NCBI GenBank assembly: GCA_934876235.1
Contig: CAKXKM010000017.1
Coordinates: forward strand, 1 to 32,586
Direction of reading: 5' to 3'
Source of the DNA: Collinsella sp. AF02-46-1
Lineage (GTDB): Bacteria > Actinomycetota > Coriobacteriia > Coriobacteriales > Coriobacteriaceae
DNA: 32,586 nt
Shown: in pieces, positions 7,502 to 16,769 of the stretch
Layout: the number at the start of each line of letters is the position of its first letter
Position numbering within the stretch: position 1 is the stretch's first letter
Notes under the pieces: generated by a model
The model's input: only the letters and a program-made list of their open reading frames with translations
Told to the model about the DNA's origin: nothing
Database searches by the model: none
Translations under genes and position numbers: made by a program

Positions 7502-8743
7502 ATGGGACTCTTGAAAGCTGGATTGGGCGCTGCCGGCGGCGTCATGGCCGACCAGTGGAAGGAATTTATCTATTGCGAATCGATGCCTGCTGACGTCTTG
7601 GCCTGCAAGGGCAGCAAGCGCACCGGTGGCCGCAGCTCCAACACGCGCGGCGAGGACAACGTCATCTCCAACGGCTCCGTCATCGCCGTCAACGACGGCC
7701 AGGGCATGCTCGTGGTGCAAAACGGCAAGATCATCGAAGTCGCGCTGGAGCCTGGTGAGTTCGTCTTCGATACCGGCAGCGAGCCGAGCGTCTTTAGCGG
7801 CAACCTGGGCGATTCCATCAAGGAGACCTTCGCCAATATCGGCAGCCGCTTTACTTTTGGCGGCGACGCGGGCAAAGACCAGCGCGTCTACTTCATCAAC
7901 ACGAAAGAGATCATCGGCAACAAGTACGGCACCGCCTCGCCCGTGCCCTTCCGCGTGGTCGACAACAACATTGGCCTGGACGTCGACATCTCCGTGCGCT
8001 GCAACGGCGAGTATTCCTACCGCATCACCAACCCGCTGCTGTTCTACACCAACGTATGCGGCAACGTGACCGATAGCTACACGCGCGACAAGATCGACAG
8101 CCAGCTTAAGTCCGAGCTGCTCACCGCCCTGCAGCCCGCCTTTGCCAAGATCTCGGAGATGGGCATCCGCTACAGCGCCATCCCCGGCCACACCACCGAG
8201 CTCGCCCGCGCGCTCAACGAGGTCCTCTCTGCCGACTGGCGTGACCTGCGCGGTGTCGAGATCGTGAGCTTTGGCGTCAACTCCATCGCTGCCTCGCAAG
8301 AGGACGAGCAGATGATCAAGGATCTGCAGAAAGCCGCCGTCATGCGCGATCCCACTATGGCGGCAGCCAACATTGCCAGCGCCCAGAGCGACGCAATGCG
8401 CGCGGCAGCCGCCAATCCCAACGGCGCGATGGCAGGCTTTATGGGCATGGGCATGGCAGGTGGCATGGGCGGCATGAACGCCAGCCAGCTGTTCGCCGCC
8501 GGCCAGGCACAGCAGCAGGCCGCCCCGCAGCCGGCTCCGGCACCCGCTCCCGCACCGGCTCCTGCCGCTGCCCCCGCGGCCGGCACATGGACCTGCAGCT
8601 GCGGCGCCACCAACACCGGCAAGTTCTGCTCCGAGTGCGGCAGTCCCGCACCCGCCCCGGCACCGGCCAAGTGGTTCTGCCCCAACTGCGGCAGCGAAAA
8701 CGGCGGCAAGTTCTGCAGCAACTGCGGAACGCCCAGGCCCTAG
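7502..8743 (+). CDS. SPFH/band-7 protein with C-terminal zinc ribbons, YdjI-like
   Basis: This 413-residue protein has an SPFH (stomatin/prohibitin-like) domain in residues 20-290, including EFIYCESMPADVLACKG and the strand-rich core often labelled 'virion core protein'. A glycine/methionine-rich stretch (MAGFMGMGMAGGMGGM) and a proline-alanine linker follow. Two zinc ribbons end the protein (CSCG ... CSEC and CPNCG ... CSNCG). There is no clear membrane helix, so association with the membrane is probably through oligomers or its partner at 6131-7453. SPFH proteins form large membrane-bound assemblies and respond to envelope stress. The family link to YdjI is strong. A pspA gene, its usual neighbour in Bacillus, is not in this window. 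AGGAAG precedes the ATG. Confidence 0.85.
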   Translation: MGLLKAGLGAAGGVMADQWKEFIYCESMPADVLACKGSKRTGGRSSNTRGEDNVISNGSVIAVNDGQGMLVVQNGKIIEVALEPGEFVFDTGSEPSVFSGNLGDSIKETFANIGSRFTFGGDAGKDQRVYFINTKEIIGNKYGTASPVPFRVVDNNIGLDVDISVRCNGEYSYRITNPLLFYTNVCGNVTDSYTRDKIDSQLKSELLTALQPAFAKISEMGIRYSAIPGHTTELARALNEVLSADWRDLRGVEIVSFGVNSIAASQEDEQMIKDLQKAAVMRDPTMAAANIASAQSDAMRAAAANPNGAMAGFMGMGMAGGMGGMNASQLFAAGQAQQQAAPQPAPAPAPAPAPAAAPAAGTWTCSCGATNTGKFCSECGSPAPAPAPAKWFCPNCGSENGGKFCSNCGTPRP

Positions 8744-8762
8744 CCCCTCTATCTGGTAATTG

Positions 8763-8784
8763 GCGGGGGATCCGCCACCCCCGC
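8763..8784 (+). terminator. Weak hairpin after the SPFH gene
   Basis: GCGGGGG (8763-8769) pairs perfectly with CCCCCGC (8778-8784) around 8 bases, followed by ATTTGCTT. It may attenuate readthrough into the lipoprotein gene 40 bases downstream. Confidence 0.4.
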
Positions 8785-8823
8785 ATTTGCTTCTATGGGT
8801 TTCGTTCGATAAAGGAGGACACC

Positions 8824-9666
8824 ATGAAGACAACGTTCAAAAAGTCCGTACTCGCATTTCTGACATGCGTCCTTGCGCTCGCCTTTGCCCTGACGGGCTG
8901 CAGCGGCGGCGGCAAAGACCCCAAGGCCAACTTCGTCGGCAGCTGGGAACTCTCGGGTGGAACCCTGGAGGGCGAAGAACTGACCGATGAGTACATGAAG
9001 ATGCTCGAGGATTGGGGTGTGCACTGCGTCCTGATTCTCGATGAGGATGGTACGGGCGCCCTCGACCTGTTCCTTGAAGTCGTCGACCTTAAATGGGAGG
9101 CAAAGGACGCCACCACCGTAACCATCACCGCCGAAGACGAGTCGCATGACATGAAGCTCAAGGACGGCAAGCTCATCCTCGAAGAGGATGACGGCAATCT
9201 TGTCTTTAGCAAGTCCGACAAGGACCTGTCCGGCACGGTAAAGAAGGATCGCGAGGCGGCCGAGAAGGAAGAAGAGATCGACGAGGCCGTCGAAGACGAC
9301 GACGTCCAGAAGATTGAAATCTCCCCCGCCGTCACCGTTGCCGATGACGACCTGTGCACCATCACCATCACCGAGAAGTTCAAGGACGAGTGGGGCGACA
9401 TCGGTTTTGTCGTCAACATCACCAACAAGAGCGACAAGGACCTGACCTTCTACGCCCCCAGCGGCAAGACCAACGTCAACGGCACCATGAAGGAACCCTG
9501 GTTCTCGGCTCACCTGATGCCCGGCACCAACGCCACCGAGGAATTCACGTTCTCGAACGGCACGCTCGATAGCCTTGACGACCTGGTCAATACGACCATC
9601 GGCATCGACGCCTACCTGACCGATTCCTACGAGGACGTTGCCTCCTACAGCGCAACCATCGCGTAA
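8824..9666 (+). CDS. Acidic lipoprotein of unknown function
   Basis: This 280-residue exported protein has a type II signal peptide: positive residues (KTTFKK), a hydrophobic stretch and the lipobox LTGC, giving lipid-modified Cys26. Residues 40-130 look like a small beta-rich domain often seen in Coriobacteriia and Firmicutes lipoproteins (FVGSWELSGG at its start). A very acidic helical linker (EKEEEIDEAVEDDD) leads to a second beta domain with FVVNITNKSDKDLTFYAP, which resembles an Ig-like or DUF4352-like fold. An ideal ribosome-binding site (AAAGGAGG) lies before the ATG. It is followed by a strong hairpin and converges on the response regulator gene. It may follow the zinc-ribbon operon as an envelope-facing partner; that is inference from position only. 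Confidence 0.75.
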   Translation: MKTTFKKSVLAFLTCVLALAFALTGCSGGGKDPKANFVGSWELSGGTLEGEELTDEYMKMLEDWGVHCVLILDEDGTGALDLFLEVVDLKWEAKDATTVTITAEDESHDMKLKDGKLILEEDDGNLVFSKSDKDLSGTVKKDREAAEKEEEIDEAVEDDDVQKIEISPAVTVADDDLCTITITEKFKDEWGDIGFVVNITNKSDKDLTFYAPSGKTNVNGTMKEPWFSAHLMPGTNATEEFTFSNGTLDSLDDLVNTTIGIDAYLTDSYEDVASYSATIA

Positions 9667-9717
9667 CGGCACGTAACATCAGCCGCGGATTGGCGGACAC
9701 ATCCGCGCACACCAGAC

Positions 9718-9746
9718 GGGGCCGCAGGAGATGATCCTGCGGCCCC
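9718..9746 (+). terminator. Terminator after the lipoprotein gene
   Basis: Perfect 12-base arms (GGGGCCGCAGGA and its complement) enclose a GATGA loop. The following GCCGCTTT gives only a short T-tract. Its position 50 bases after the stop codon fits termination. Confidence 0.75.
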
Positions 9747-9780
9747 GCCGCTTTATGCCGACAGCACTGCCCATACAAGC

Positions 9781-9821
9781 AGGCCGCCCGCCGTTTTTAG
9801 ATGCGAAACGGTGGGCGGCCT
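9781..9821 (-). terminator. Terminator for the sensor operon (possibly bidirectional)
   Basis: Arms of 16 bases (9781-9796 and 9806-9821) pair with one mismatch around a 9-base loop. It lies 37 bases beyond the response regulator stop codon. Convergent genes meet here, so it may serve both directions. Confidence 0.65.
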
Positions 9822-9857
9822 ATCTTTGCGGCGCCGGAACACGGGTGAGCGCGTCGA

Positions 9858-10481
9858 TTACGGGCGCTCCATGTTGGGAACGATGCTGCCCTCGGTCACC
9901 GCATGCACGGCCAGGCGCATGATGTTGTCGTAGCCGGTCTTGCTCAGGATCTCCGAGATGCGGCGCTTGATGGTGCCCTCGCTCATAAACAGCTCGGCCG
10001 CAATCTCGCGGCGGCTTTTACCCTCGCAGGCAAGGCGCAAGATCGACAGCTCGACATCGTCGAGGGCCGCCGTGCCCGAGAAGATGCTCTCGGGCGGCTT
10101 GGGAAACGTGCAGTAACCCGCCAGCGTGGAGCGCATCACGGCGAACAGCTCGTCGATACCGACGTTCTTGTACACAAAGCTATCGACGCCCGCCTCGCGG
10201 GCCTGATCGACAAAGGTGATCTCGGGCATGCCTGTCATGATAATGATGCGACACTCGGGCAGCTGCTCCTTGATGCGTGCCGCCGCCACGATGCCGTTTG
10301 AATCGTGTTCGGTGCACACGTCCATCAGTATCATGTCCGGGCGCTCCTTGAGCGCGACACCCAAGGCCTCGGAGGCATCGGCGATCGCGGCAACGACGGT
10401 CATATCGGGCTGGTCGCCAACGGAGCGCGCCAGGCTCTCGCGCAGGATGGCCTGATCTTCGACAATTAACACGCGGATCAT
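9858..10481 (-). CDS. Response regulator, receiver plus LuxR-type HTH
   Basis: This 207-residue protein is a NarL/FixJ-class response regulator. The receiver domain (1-120) has the acidic pair Glu8/Asp9, the phosphoacceptor Asp54 in ILMDVC, and Lys in FVYKN. The C-terminal helix-turn-helix (about 140-200) includes GKSRREIAAELFMSEGTIKRRISEIL. Its first helix lacks the usual LTxRE start, reading LDDVELSILRLA. Its ATG overlaps the stop of the kinase gene by four bases, so the two are translationally coupled. It should bind DNA after phosphorylation by that kinase. Its targets cannot be seen here. Confidence 0.9.
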   Translation of the reverse strand: MIRVLIVEDQAILRESLARSVGDQPDMTVVAAIADASEALGVALKERPDMILMDVCTEHDSNGIVAAARIKEQLPECRIIIMTGMPEITFVDQAREAGVDSFVYKNVGIDELFAVMRSTLAGYCTFPKPPESIFSGTAALDDVELSILRLACEGKSRREIAAELFMSEGTIKRRISEILSKTGYDNIMRLAVHAVTEGSIVPNMERP

Positions 10482-11977
10482 GAGTTTCTCCTTTGGGACG
10501 TGTCGTTGGCGTTAAGCGGAATGGATACCGTAAGCGTAAAGGGCGGGGTGGCGTGGACCTCTAGGCTGCCACCCAGATCTTGCGCGACATGCCTCATACC
10601 TGGGATACCCGTTCCCTCGCGATACGATACGGGGGCCGGGGACCCGTCGTTAGAAATCGTCATGTGCGCGACGGCGTCAGCATCCGTCCTCTCCTGCCAC
10701 AAGCGCACATGGACCCGATGCGCCTGCGCATGCTTGGTGGCGTTGGTCGAGGCCTCGCGGATAATCTGCAAAAAGGCAGCGGCGACACGCGCGTCCTCAG
10801 GCAGCGCACCCTCAACATCGATCTGCACGCTCACCAGGCCAAAAGCATGGACGATATCGCCCAGTTGCTCTGCCGGTTCGGTGTCGCCCCTGCTGCGCAG
10901 ATCGGCAGCGATTGAGCGCAGCAGCGGGTCGATCTGCTCGAGCGACTCGTCGTCCAAGCGCCCCTCCTCCAAATAGCGATGAAGGATTGATAGGCGCTGG
11001 CCGATCACATCGTGAACGCGGGCGCGCATGCGCAGATAGGCCGCATTGTCGGCAACTTTTTTGACTTCTTCGATCTGGGCCTGGAGCTCTTGGCCCGCAA
11101 GCTCAAGCAGGTGGTTGGCCTGCGCCAGGCGGTCATGCGCATGCGCATACTCTGTCACGTCCAGACCGATTATGCGCTCGAACGAACGGCCCGAGACCAT
11201 AACGCCATCGCACACAAACAGGCGAATCTCGGCGGGAGAAACCTCGACCACCGCACGCGCCTCACCAAAGCGGTCCAGGCTGATCCGCACGCGGTTCTTA
11301 CCGCCTTCGGGCATTTGCATGCTGAGCTTGCGCAGGTCGTTCCATGTACCGCTCATATCGCCTAGGTCGGTGGGCATATGAAGCTCCACCAGGTTTTTGC
11401 GCATGCAGCGGTTCATGAGCAGTGGACGGCCCCTCGAGTCCAGATACAGGATGCCCACGGGAATCACGTTGATGGTTTCAATCGTCGAGAACGCGGTGAT
11501 GTCCTCTTGGCGGTTACGGACGTCCATCAAGAGCGCCGCGATGGAGCGGAACAGGAAAAACGCACCCTCTGCGACAAGGACAACGGCCCACGCCGAGCCC
11601 ATGGCAAAAACCACCGGCGGTGTAACGGCGACAACAAGCAGCAGCTCGGCCAGCATGACAGGGCGACGATAGTGCACCATAAGCACCACGCCATAGGCAA
11701 AGATCGCGGCATTGAGCCACAGCACTCCGCCCATTGCCCTGGCGCAAACGTCAAACGGCGCCACCAGATACGAGCCAGACGACGCGAATAAGATGAGCGC
11801 CGAAATCATCAGGTGAAGCACAAGGCTCGTCTCGTAGGCACAAATCACCTTACGGTTATAGGACGAGCGGCGCGATGCGATGAGCGGGACGTGGATCGTC
11901 TGCAGACACGCAGCCAGGGCAAAGACAACATCGAGCGCAACGATTTGGGGAAGGATGAGCGAAATCTGCATCGTCAC
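10478..11977 (-). CDS. Membrane sensor histidine kinase (HisKA_3-like)
   Basis: This 499-residue kinase has an N-terminal membrane region of about five or six helices (residues 5-155), a PAS-like region (about 165-275, IPVGILYLDSRGRPLLMN), a coiled-coil helix, and a dimerisation helix with the phosphoacceptor histidine in RARVHDVIGQRLSIL. The ATP-binding domain shows an N-box (REASTNATKHAQA) and a glycine loop (GTGIPGMRHVAQDLGG). I start it at GTG 11977, which gives a GTGA overlap with the upstream gene; an ATG two codons later (11971) is equally possible. It is the middle gene of a three-gene operon and should phosphorylate the coupled regulator. The signal is unknown. The extensive membrane part suggests a lipid, ion or small hydrophobic ligand. 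Confidence 0.88.
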   Translation of the reverse strand: MTMQISLILPQIVALDVVFALAACLQTIHVPLIASRRSSYNRKVICAYETSLVLHLMISALILFASSGSYLVAPFDVCARAMGGVLWLNAAIFAYGVVLMVHYRRPVMLAELLLVVAVTPPVVFAMGSAWAVVLVAEGAFFLFRSIAALLMDVRNRQEDITAFSTIETINVIPVGILYLDSRGRPLLMNRCMRKNLVELHMPTDLGDMSGTWNDLRKLSMQMPEGGKNRVRISLDRFGEARAVVEVSPAEIRLFVCDGVMVSGRSFERIIGLDVTEYAHAHDRLAQANHLLELAGQELQAQIEEVKKVADNAAYLRMRARVHDVIGQRLSILHRYLEEGRLDDESLEQIDPLLRSIAADLRSRGDTEPAEQLGDIVHAFGLVSVQIDVEGALPEDARVAAAFLQIIREASTNATKHAQAHRVHVRLWQERTDADAVAHMTISNDGSPAPVSYREGTGIPGMRHVAQDLGGSLEVHATPPFTLTVSIPLNANDTSQRRNS

Positions 11978-13773
11978 TCACCCGCCCTCGGCATCAAGAC
12001 GATCATGCGCAGCTGGCCGGGCTCGCCCTCAAGACGGTACGCCACGTTACGCCCTTGCAGAGCGCTTTCGAGCTCTTGCGCAGCGGGCGTCTGCGAAAGA
12101 TCTTCATCATCGTTGGAAAAAAGCGTGGCGCGCAGCTCGACACTGCACCGGTCATGGTCGCCCAAGTGATACATAAGCGCCGGATGGTCGGTGGTGTAGG
12201 CAAAAAACGCAAAGTCATACACGCAGTCGTACAGGGCGCTTACCGTACTGGCGTGCATCGGGCGCCGTATGGCGATAATCGAGGCGCAATCGACATCGAT
12301 GGTGCGCAGGTCACTTGCGAGCTCGTTGGCGATGAGCTGAATGCGGTCGCGGTCAAAACCGCTCTCCCCGTGCTGTGCCAACGTGAGCGACCCCTTGCGT
12401 TTGCAATAGGCGACGAGCATCTTGGCGCGCTGCAGCATGCGGTAACGCTCGTGCGAAGATGCCTCATCGGTCAACGGCGGCAGCGAGCTCAGCAGGTCGT
12501 ACATCCCTTCGAGCGCACGGGCAAGCGCTTGGTCCACGTCTTGGACCAGCAAGGTCTCGGCCTCTTGATCTGCCAGGTGCGTCTTAAGGTCGTAGTCGGC
12601 GGCGAGCAGCTCGTTTTGCCGCTGCAGTTCCATGCGACGATGTGCCAGTTCACGGTTAAGCTCGTTGAGATCCGAGACGTCCTGGGCAAGGAGAGCCGAT
12701 CCACCCAGCAGCGGAAAGGCGCGATACATTACATCGGGATCGGACGCCACGGCAAAGGCGTGAGCGTGCCCGTGCTCTTGGACCCGTAACTCCTCACGCA
12801 CGCCTACCGGCATTGGCTTTGACACCGGCGTGACATAGACTTCCTGCAGGTCACGCGTTAGAACTTTGAGGTCGAGCGGCAAGGTGTCGAAGATGCCGGC
12901 GATGTCGTGACACGACGGAATGACACCGCAATCGAGACAGATTTCCATCGCCACCACGCACAGGACGCAATAGACGAGCGAAAAGTTGAGCCTCCATGCC
13001 CAGGGCACGCGCAACGCATACGAGACGGCAAAGAATGCGCCACCCAGCAGTACGAGCGCCGCCGTGCCCGAGAAACGCTGGATGCGAAAGGACGAGGACC
13101 GGCCCACCAAGATAAAAAAGGCCACGAAGTTAAAGGCCGTCCACACTAAGACGGCGAAATAGCCCCAGCCGTACGTGTAATCGTTGCTCCAGGTGTCGCT
13201 TGCACGGTCAAAGTGGAATACCTGCCGGTGGAAATCGTTGGTGAGCACAAAACCGATAAGTAGGATGGCCACGACCCACAGGATGCTGCGATAGCGACGG
13301 CCCGCACGGTGTTGTTCCAGCCCCGCAAGGCGCAGGCCGCACAGCTGGTAGAGCAGCGGAATGAGCGTCATGGGCACGTAGTACAGGTACCACAGCACGG
13401 TGGCATAGAACGGTGTGAACGACTTGTATTTGAGGATGACCTCAATCATCCAGAGGGCGCAGATGGTGGCGACGGCAACAAGGCGGCGGCGCAACACATA
13501 GTCCAAACAGCGTAGATAGACCGATACACCCCAGATCGAAAATATAATTGCGGCGACAAGCAACGGGAGAGAGCTCGAGTGGACGAGCGCATCCACGACC
13601 TCTTCGGACACCTCGCTATAGGCGGGCACGGCGTTGGAAAGCTTGGGGTCGGAGGCAAACAGCGCCGGCAAGACTGCCAAAAGCATGAGGAACAGCACGG
13701 TGATGGCGCCGGCGATAGCAAAGACGCGGTGACGGTACACCTGATGTGTTATACCAACAAGGAATCGCGGCAT
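11974..13773 (-). CDS. 7TM sensor with degenerate kinase-like C-terminus
   Basis: This protein of about 599 residues has membrane helices through roughly residues 15-310, of the kind found in 7TM histidine-kinase sensors. A cytoplasmic part with a long coiled coil (RELAHRRMELQRQNELLAADYDL) follows. The C-terminal 150 residues have the strand/helix order of a kinase ATPase domain but lack a recognisable phosphoacceptor histidine motif, N-box or glycine loops. It is therefore probably a non-catalytic sensor or accessory subunit for the kinase encoded next. The start is uncertain: ATG 13773 sits just before the first membrane helix, while ATG 13857 and TTG 13926 are also in frame. None has a strong ribosome-binding site. 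Its stop overlaps the kinase start, so the three genes form an operon. Confidence 0.7.
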   Translation of the reverse strand: MPRFLVGITHQVYRHRVFAIAGAITVLFLMLLAVLPALFASDPKLSNAVPAYSEVSEEVVDALVHSSSLPLLVAAIIFSIWGVSVYLRCLDYVLRRRLVAVATICALWMIEVILKYKSFTPFYATVLWYLYYVPMTLIPLLYQLCGLRLAGLEQHRAGRRYRSILWVVAILLIGFVLTNDFHRQVFHFDRASDTWSNDYTYGWGYFAVLVWTAFNFVAFFILVGRSSSFRIQRFSGTAALVLLGGAFFAVSYALRVPWAWRLNFSLVYCVLCVVAMEICLDCGVIPSCHDIAGIFDTLPLDLKVLTRDLQEVYVTPVSKPMPVGVREELRVQEHGHAHAFAVASDPDVMYRAFPLLGGSALLAQDVSDLNELNRELAHRRMELQRQNELLAADYDLKTHLADQEAETLLVQDVDQALARALEGMYDLLSSLPPLTDEASSHERYRMLQRAKMLVAYCKRKGSLTLAQHGESGFDRDRIQLIANELASDLRTIDVDCASIIAIRRPMHASTVSALYDCVYDFAFFAYTTDHPALMYHLGDHDRCSVELRATLFSNDDEDLSQTPAAQELESALQGRNVAYRLEGEPGQLRMIVLMPRAGE

Positions 13774-13950
13774 GGCGAAGAGCCTGCCGCCCCTGGGATC
13801 CGCCACGGGTGCGGATCGGGCGGCCGCGTGGCCGATATGTCGCTCGCGGGTACCCATAGTGCTTTTAGTGTACCGACAGGCGGGCCCAAAAAGCGGGCCA
13901 CATGTCCCAAAATCCGCCGACGGCAAAGGGTGTCCCCAGCGACTGGTCGT

Positions 13951-14114
13951 TTAAGAACGTCCCCAATGACTAAGACAAAACGAGCGAGGATTTTTGGACG
14001 CCCAAATGGCGAGAGTGGATAATCTCCCACTTTGAGCCCACAAACAGGCTAAAAACGGGAGATTATCCACTCTCATTCTGCGGGCACTCATTTAAGTACG
14101 TCCCCAATGAGTGC
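13951..14114. repeat. Direct and inverted repeat cluster in the gap before the GH1 gene
   Basis: TTTAAG(A/T)ACGTCCCCAATGA occurs twice, at 13950-13969 and 14091-14110. The second copy lies in a hairpin with perfect 9-base arms (GCACTCATT at 14084-14092, AATGAGTGC at 14106-14114). The two copies flank the 18-base inverted repeat at 14011-14074. No gene is visible between 13774 and 14205. The structure looks like a decayed or nested small repeat element. Confidence 0.6.
14011..14074. repeat. Perfect 18-base inverted repeat
   Basis: Arm 14011-14028 begins GAGAGTGGATAATCTCCC and its exact reverse complement is at 14057-14074, with a 28-base loop. Neither arm is followed by a T-tract. It lies between two copies of the GTCCCCAATGA repeat. 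Confidence 0.65.
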
Positions 14115-14130
14115 TTTCACTTCTTTTAAC

Positions 14131-14169
14131 AAAACGCCCGGCGGGCATTAACTGCTCGCCGGGCGTTTT
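14131..14169 (-). terminator. Terminator after the GH1 gene
   Basis: Perfect 13-base arms starting AAAACGCCCGGCG flank a 13-base loop. On the minus strand the stem ends in TTTT and is followed by GTTAAAAG. It lies 37 bases beyond the stop codon and is a strong intrinsic terminator, possibly bidirectional. Confidence 0.85.
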
Positions 14170-14205
14170 GGTTAGGAAACTCTGAAGTTGAGTGTCTCGG
14201 CTTCC

Positions 14206-15639
<1,434 letters not shown>

Positions 15640-15671
15640 TCAATCCTTTCGCACGCTGTTGTCATAGGCTC

Positions 15672-15700
15672 AGTATCCCTGCAAACAACGCGTCGCTCAA
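15672..15700 (-). promoter_or_regulatory. Sigma-70-type promoter for the GH1 gene
   Basis: On the minus strand TTGAGC (15695-15700) is separated by exactly 17 bases from GATACT (15672-15677). The -10 box lies 36 bases before the start codon. Both boxes match the consensus at four of six positions. Confidence 0.5.
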
Positions 15701-15781
15701 CGGCAACGGCGCAGGCCGACACTTCTTTTCGCACACGGCGGCCCGGCAGCCGCCCCTGCCTGACACTTTCTGATACCGCCG

Positions 15782-15828
15782 CCCCAAACCACCACAAAGG
15801 GGACAGGCCCCTGTGTTGTGGTTTGGGG
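15782..15828. repeat. Hairpin CCCCAAACCAC...GTGGTTTGGGG
   Basis: Perfect 11-base arms enclose a further smaller hairpin (AGGGG...CCCCT). It is the first of three adjacent hairpins filling 15782-15972. I see no gene in the 344 bases between 15637 and 15980. Confidence 0.55.
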
Positions 15829-15836
15829 ACGGTTTG

Positions 15837-15891
15837 TCTCGATCTGTAACAGGTAGGCAGCCAAAACCGGGCTTGGTGTTACAGATCGAGA
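15837..15891. repeat. Hairpin repeat unit B, perfect 15-base arms
   Basis: TCTCGATCTGTAACA (15837-15851) and its exact reverse complement (15877-15891) enclose a 25-base loop with an inner CCAA/TTGG pair. The left part with its flanks is repeated in the next unit 80 bases on. Confidence 0.6.
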
Positions 15892-15915
15892 TTTTCGGGC
15901 AGCCCCCCGCAGTTT

Positions 15916-15972
15916 GTCTAAATCTGTAACAGGTAGAGACGATTTAGCCCGCTAGATGTTACAAATCGAGAC
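15916..15972. repeat. Hairpin repeat unit C, diverged copy of unit B
   Basis: GTCTAAATCTGTAACA (15916-15931) pairs with 15957-15972 at 13 of 16 positions. It shares GTTTGTCT..ATCTGTAACAGGTAG with unit B, with two differences. It ends eight bases before the DUF4867 stop codon and may help end that transcript. Confidence 0.6.
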
Positions 15973-15980
15973 GGAAGATG

Positions 15981-16625
15981 CTAGTCACAGGCGATGTCGA
16001 GGTTCTTGCCGACGAGGCCCACGTAGCCGCCCTCGGCAGCCTTGGGACTATCTGCGTGGCAGAGAACCCACTTGTCGGCCTTCCAGTAGCAGTAGCTGTC
16101 ACCGGCGGCAGGCATGTCGGCTGCGGCCTCGGGGCGCGGGCCATTGGTGCCCGCCGGCAGCGCCACCATCACCTGGAAGCCGCCGTCGTCGACCATGCAG
16201 GGCGTGTAGTGGAGCGTGGTGTTGAAGACTTCGACGACCGTACCCGCCGGCACGCGGAACGCCTTGACGCACGCGGTGTCGAGCTTGCCGCCCTCAATCT
16301 CCCAGCGATGCGCCACGAGCAGGATAAAGTCGCGGGCGCCCAGGTTAAACTCGCTGGCGCGGTGATACTCCAGGCAGTTGAGGCGTGTGTTGTGCCCGTT
16401 GCACCAGCCGAGCTGGAAGGAGCGGCCGCCAAACATGAGAAAGCCCAGTTTATCGGCACCCTTGACGCTCTCGAGCTCCGGCGCGCTTGCTACGTACTTG
16501 CTGCCTTCGGGGATGGGCGTGGCAGAGAGCGCCTCGAGCACGAGCAACGTGAGCTCGGACGGAACGTCATCCCAAACGTTGCCATAGGATTTGAACTCGG
16601 GATCGTTGACAGAATAGATGTGCAT
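15981..16625 (-). CDS. DUF4867 family protein
   Basis: This 214-residue cytoplasmic protein matches the DUF4867 pattern: MHIYSVNDPEFKSYG at the start, GWCNGHNTRLNCLEYHRASE, ILLVAHRWEIEGG, and a cupin-like run of strands with VPAGTVVEVFNTTLHYTPC. The conserved histidines (GHN, YHR, AHRW, LHYTPC) could bind a metal. The fold looks like a cupin that acts on or isomerises a sugar-like compound, but no reaction is established to my knowledge. Relatives often lie near sugar catabolism genes, as here. AGGAGC precedes the ATG. A terminator separates it from luxS upstream, so it should have its own promoter; a TATAGT hexamer at 16649-16654 (minus) is the best -10 candidate. Confidence 0.75.
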   Translation of the reverse strand: MHIYSVNDPEFKSYGNVWDDVPSELTLLVLEALSATPIPEGSKYVASAPELESVKGADKLGFLMFGGRSFQLGWCNGHNTRLNCLEYHRASEFNLGARDFILLVAHRWEIEGGKLDTACVKAFRVPAGTVVEVFNTTLHYTPCMVDDGGFQVMVALPAGTNGPRPEAAADMPAAGDSYCYWKADKWVLCHADSPKAAEGGYVGLVGKNLDIACD

Positions 16626-16709
16626 GTTCGCTCCTGTTCGTAAATGTGACTATATGAACATTCTAGAACAAACATGAGCGATTTTGAACGCTCGTCCCGA
16701 CCACTCAAC

Positions 16710-16740
16710 AAAAAGGCGCCCCCGCATAAGCGAAGGCGCC
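16710..16740 (-). terminator. Terminator after luxS
   Basis: GGCGCC arms (16715-16720, 16735-16740) with an inner CGC/GCG pair form a hairpin that is followed on the minus strand by TTTTT and GTTG. It is an intrinsic terminator 29 bases beyond the luxS stop codon. Confidence 0.8.
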
Positions 16741-16769
16741 CAATGCGCGCGCTTTGGGCGATAAAGCCC

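Noticed and set aside
8824..9666. Longer version of the lipoprotein starting at 8587
   Set aside because: The extension overlaps the SPFH zinc-ribbon coding region and would place the signal peptide internally. AAAGGAGG and the lipobox fix the start at 8824.
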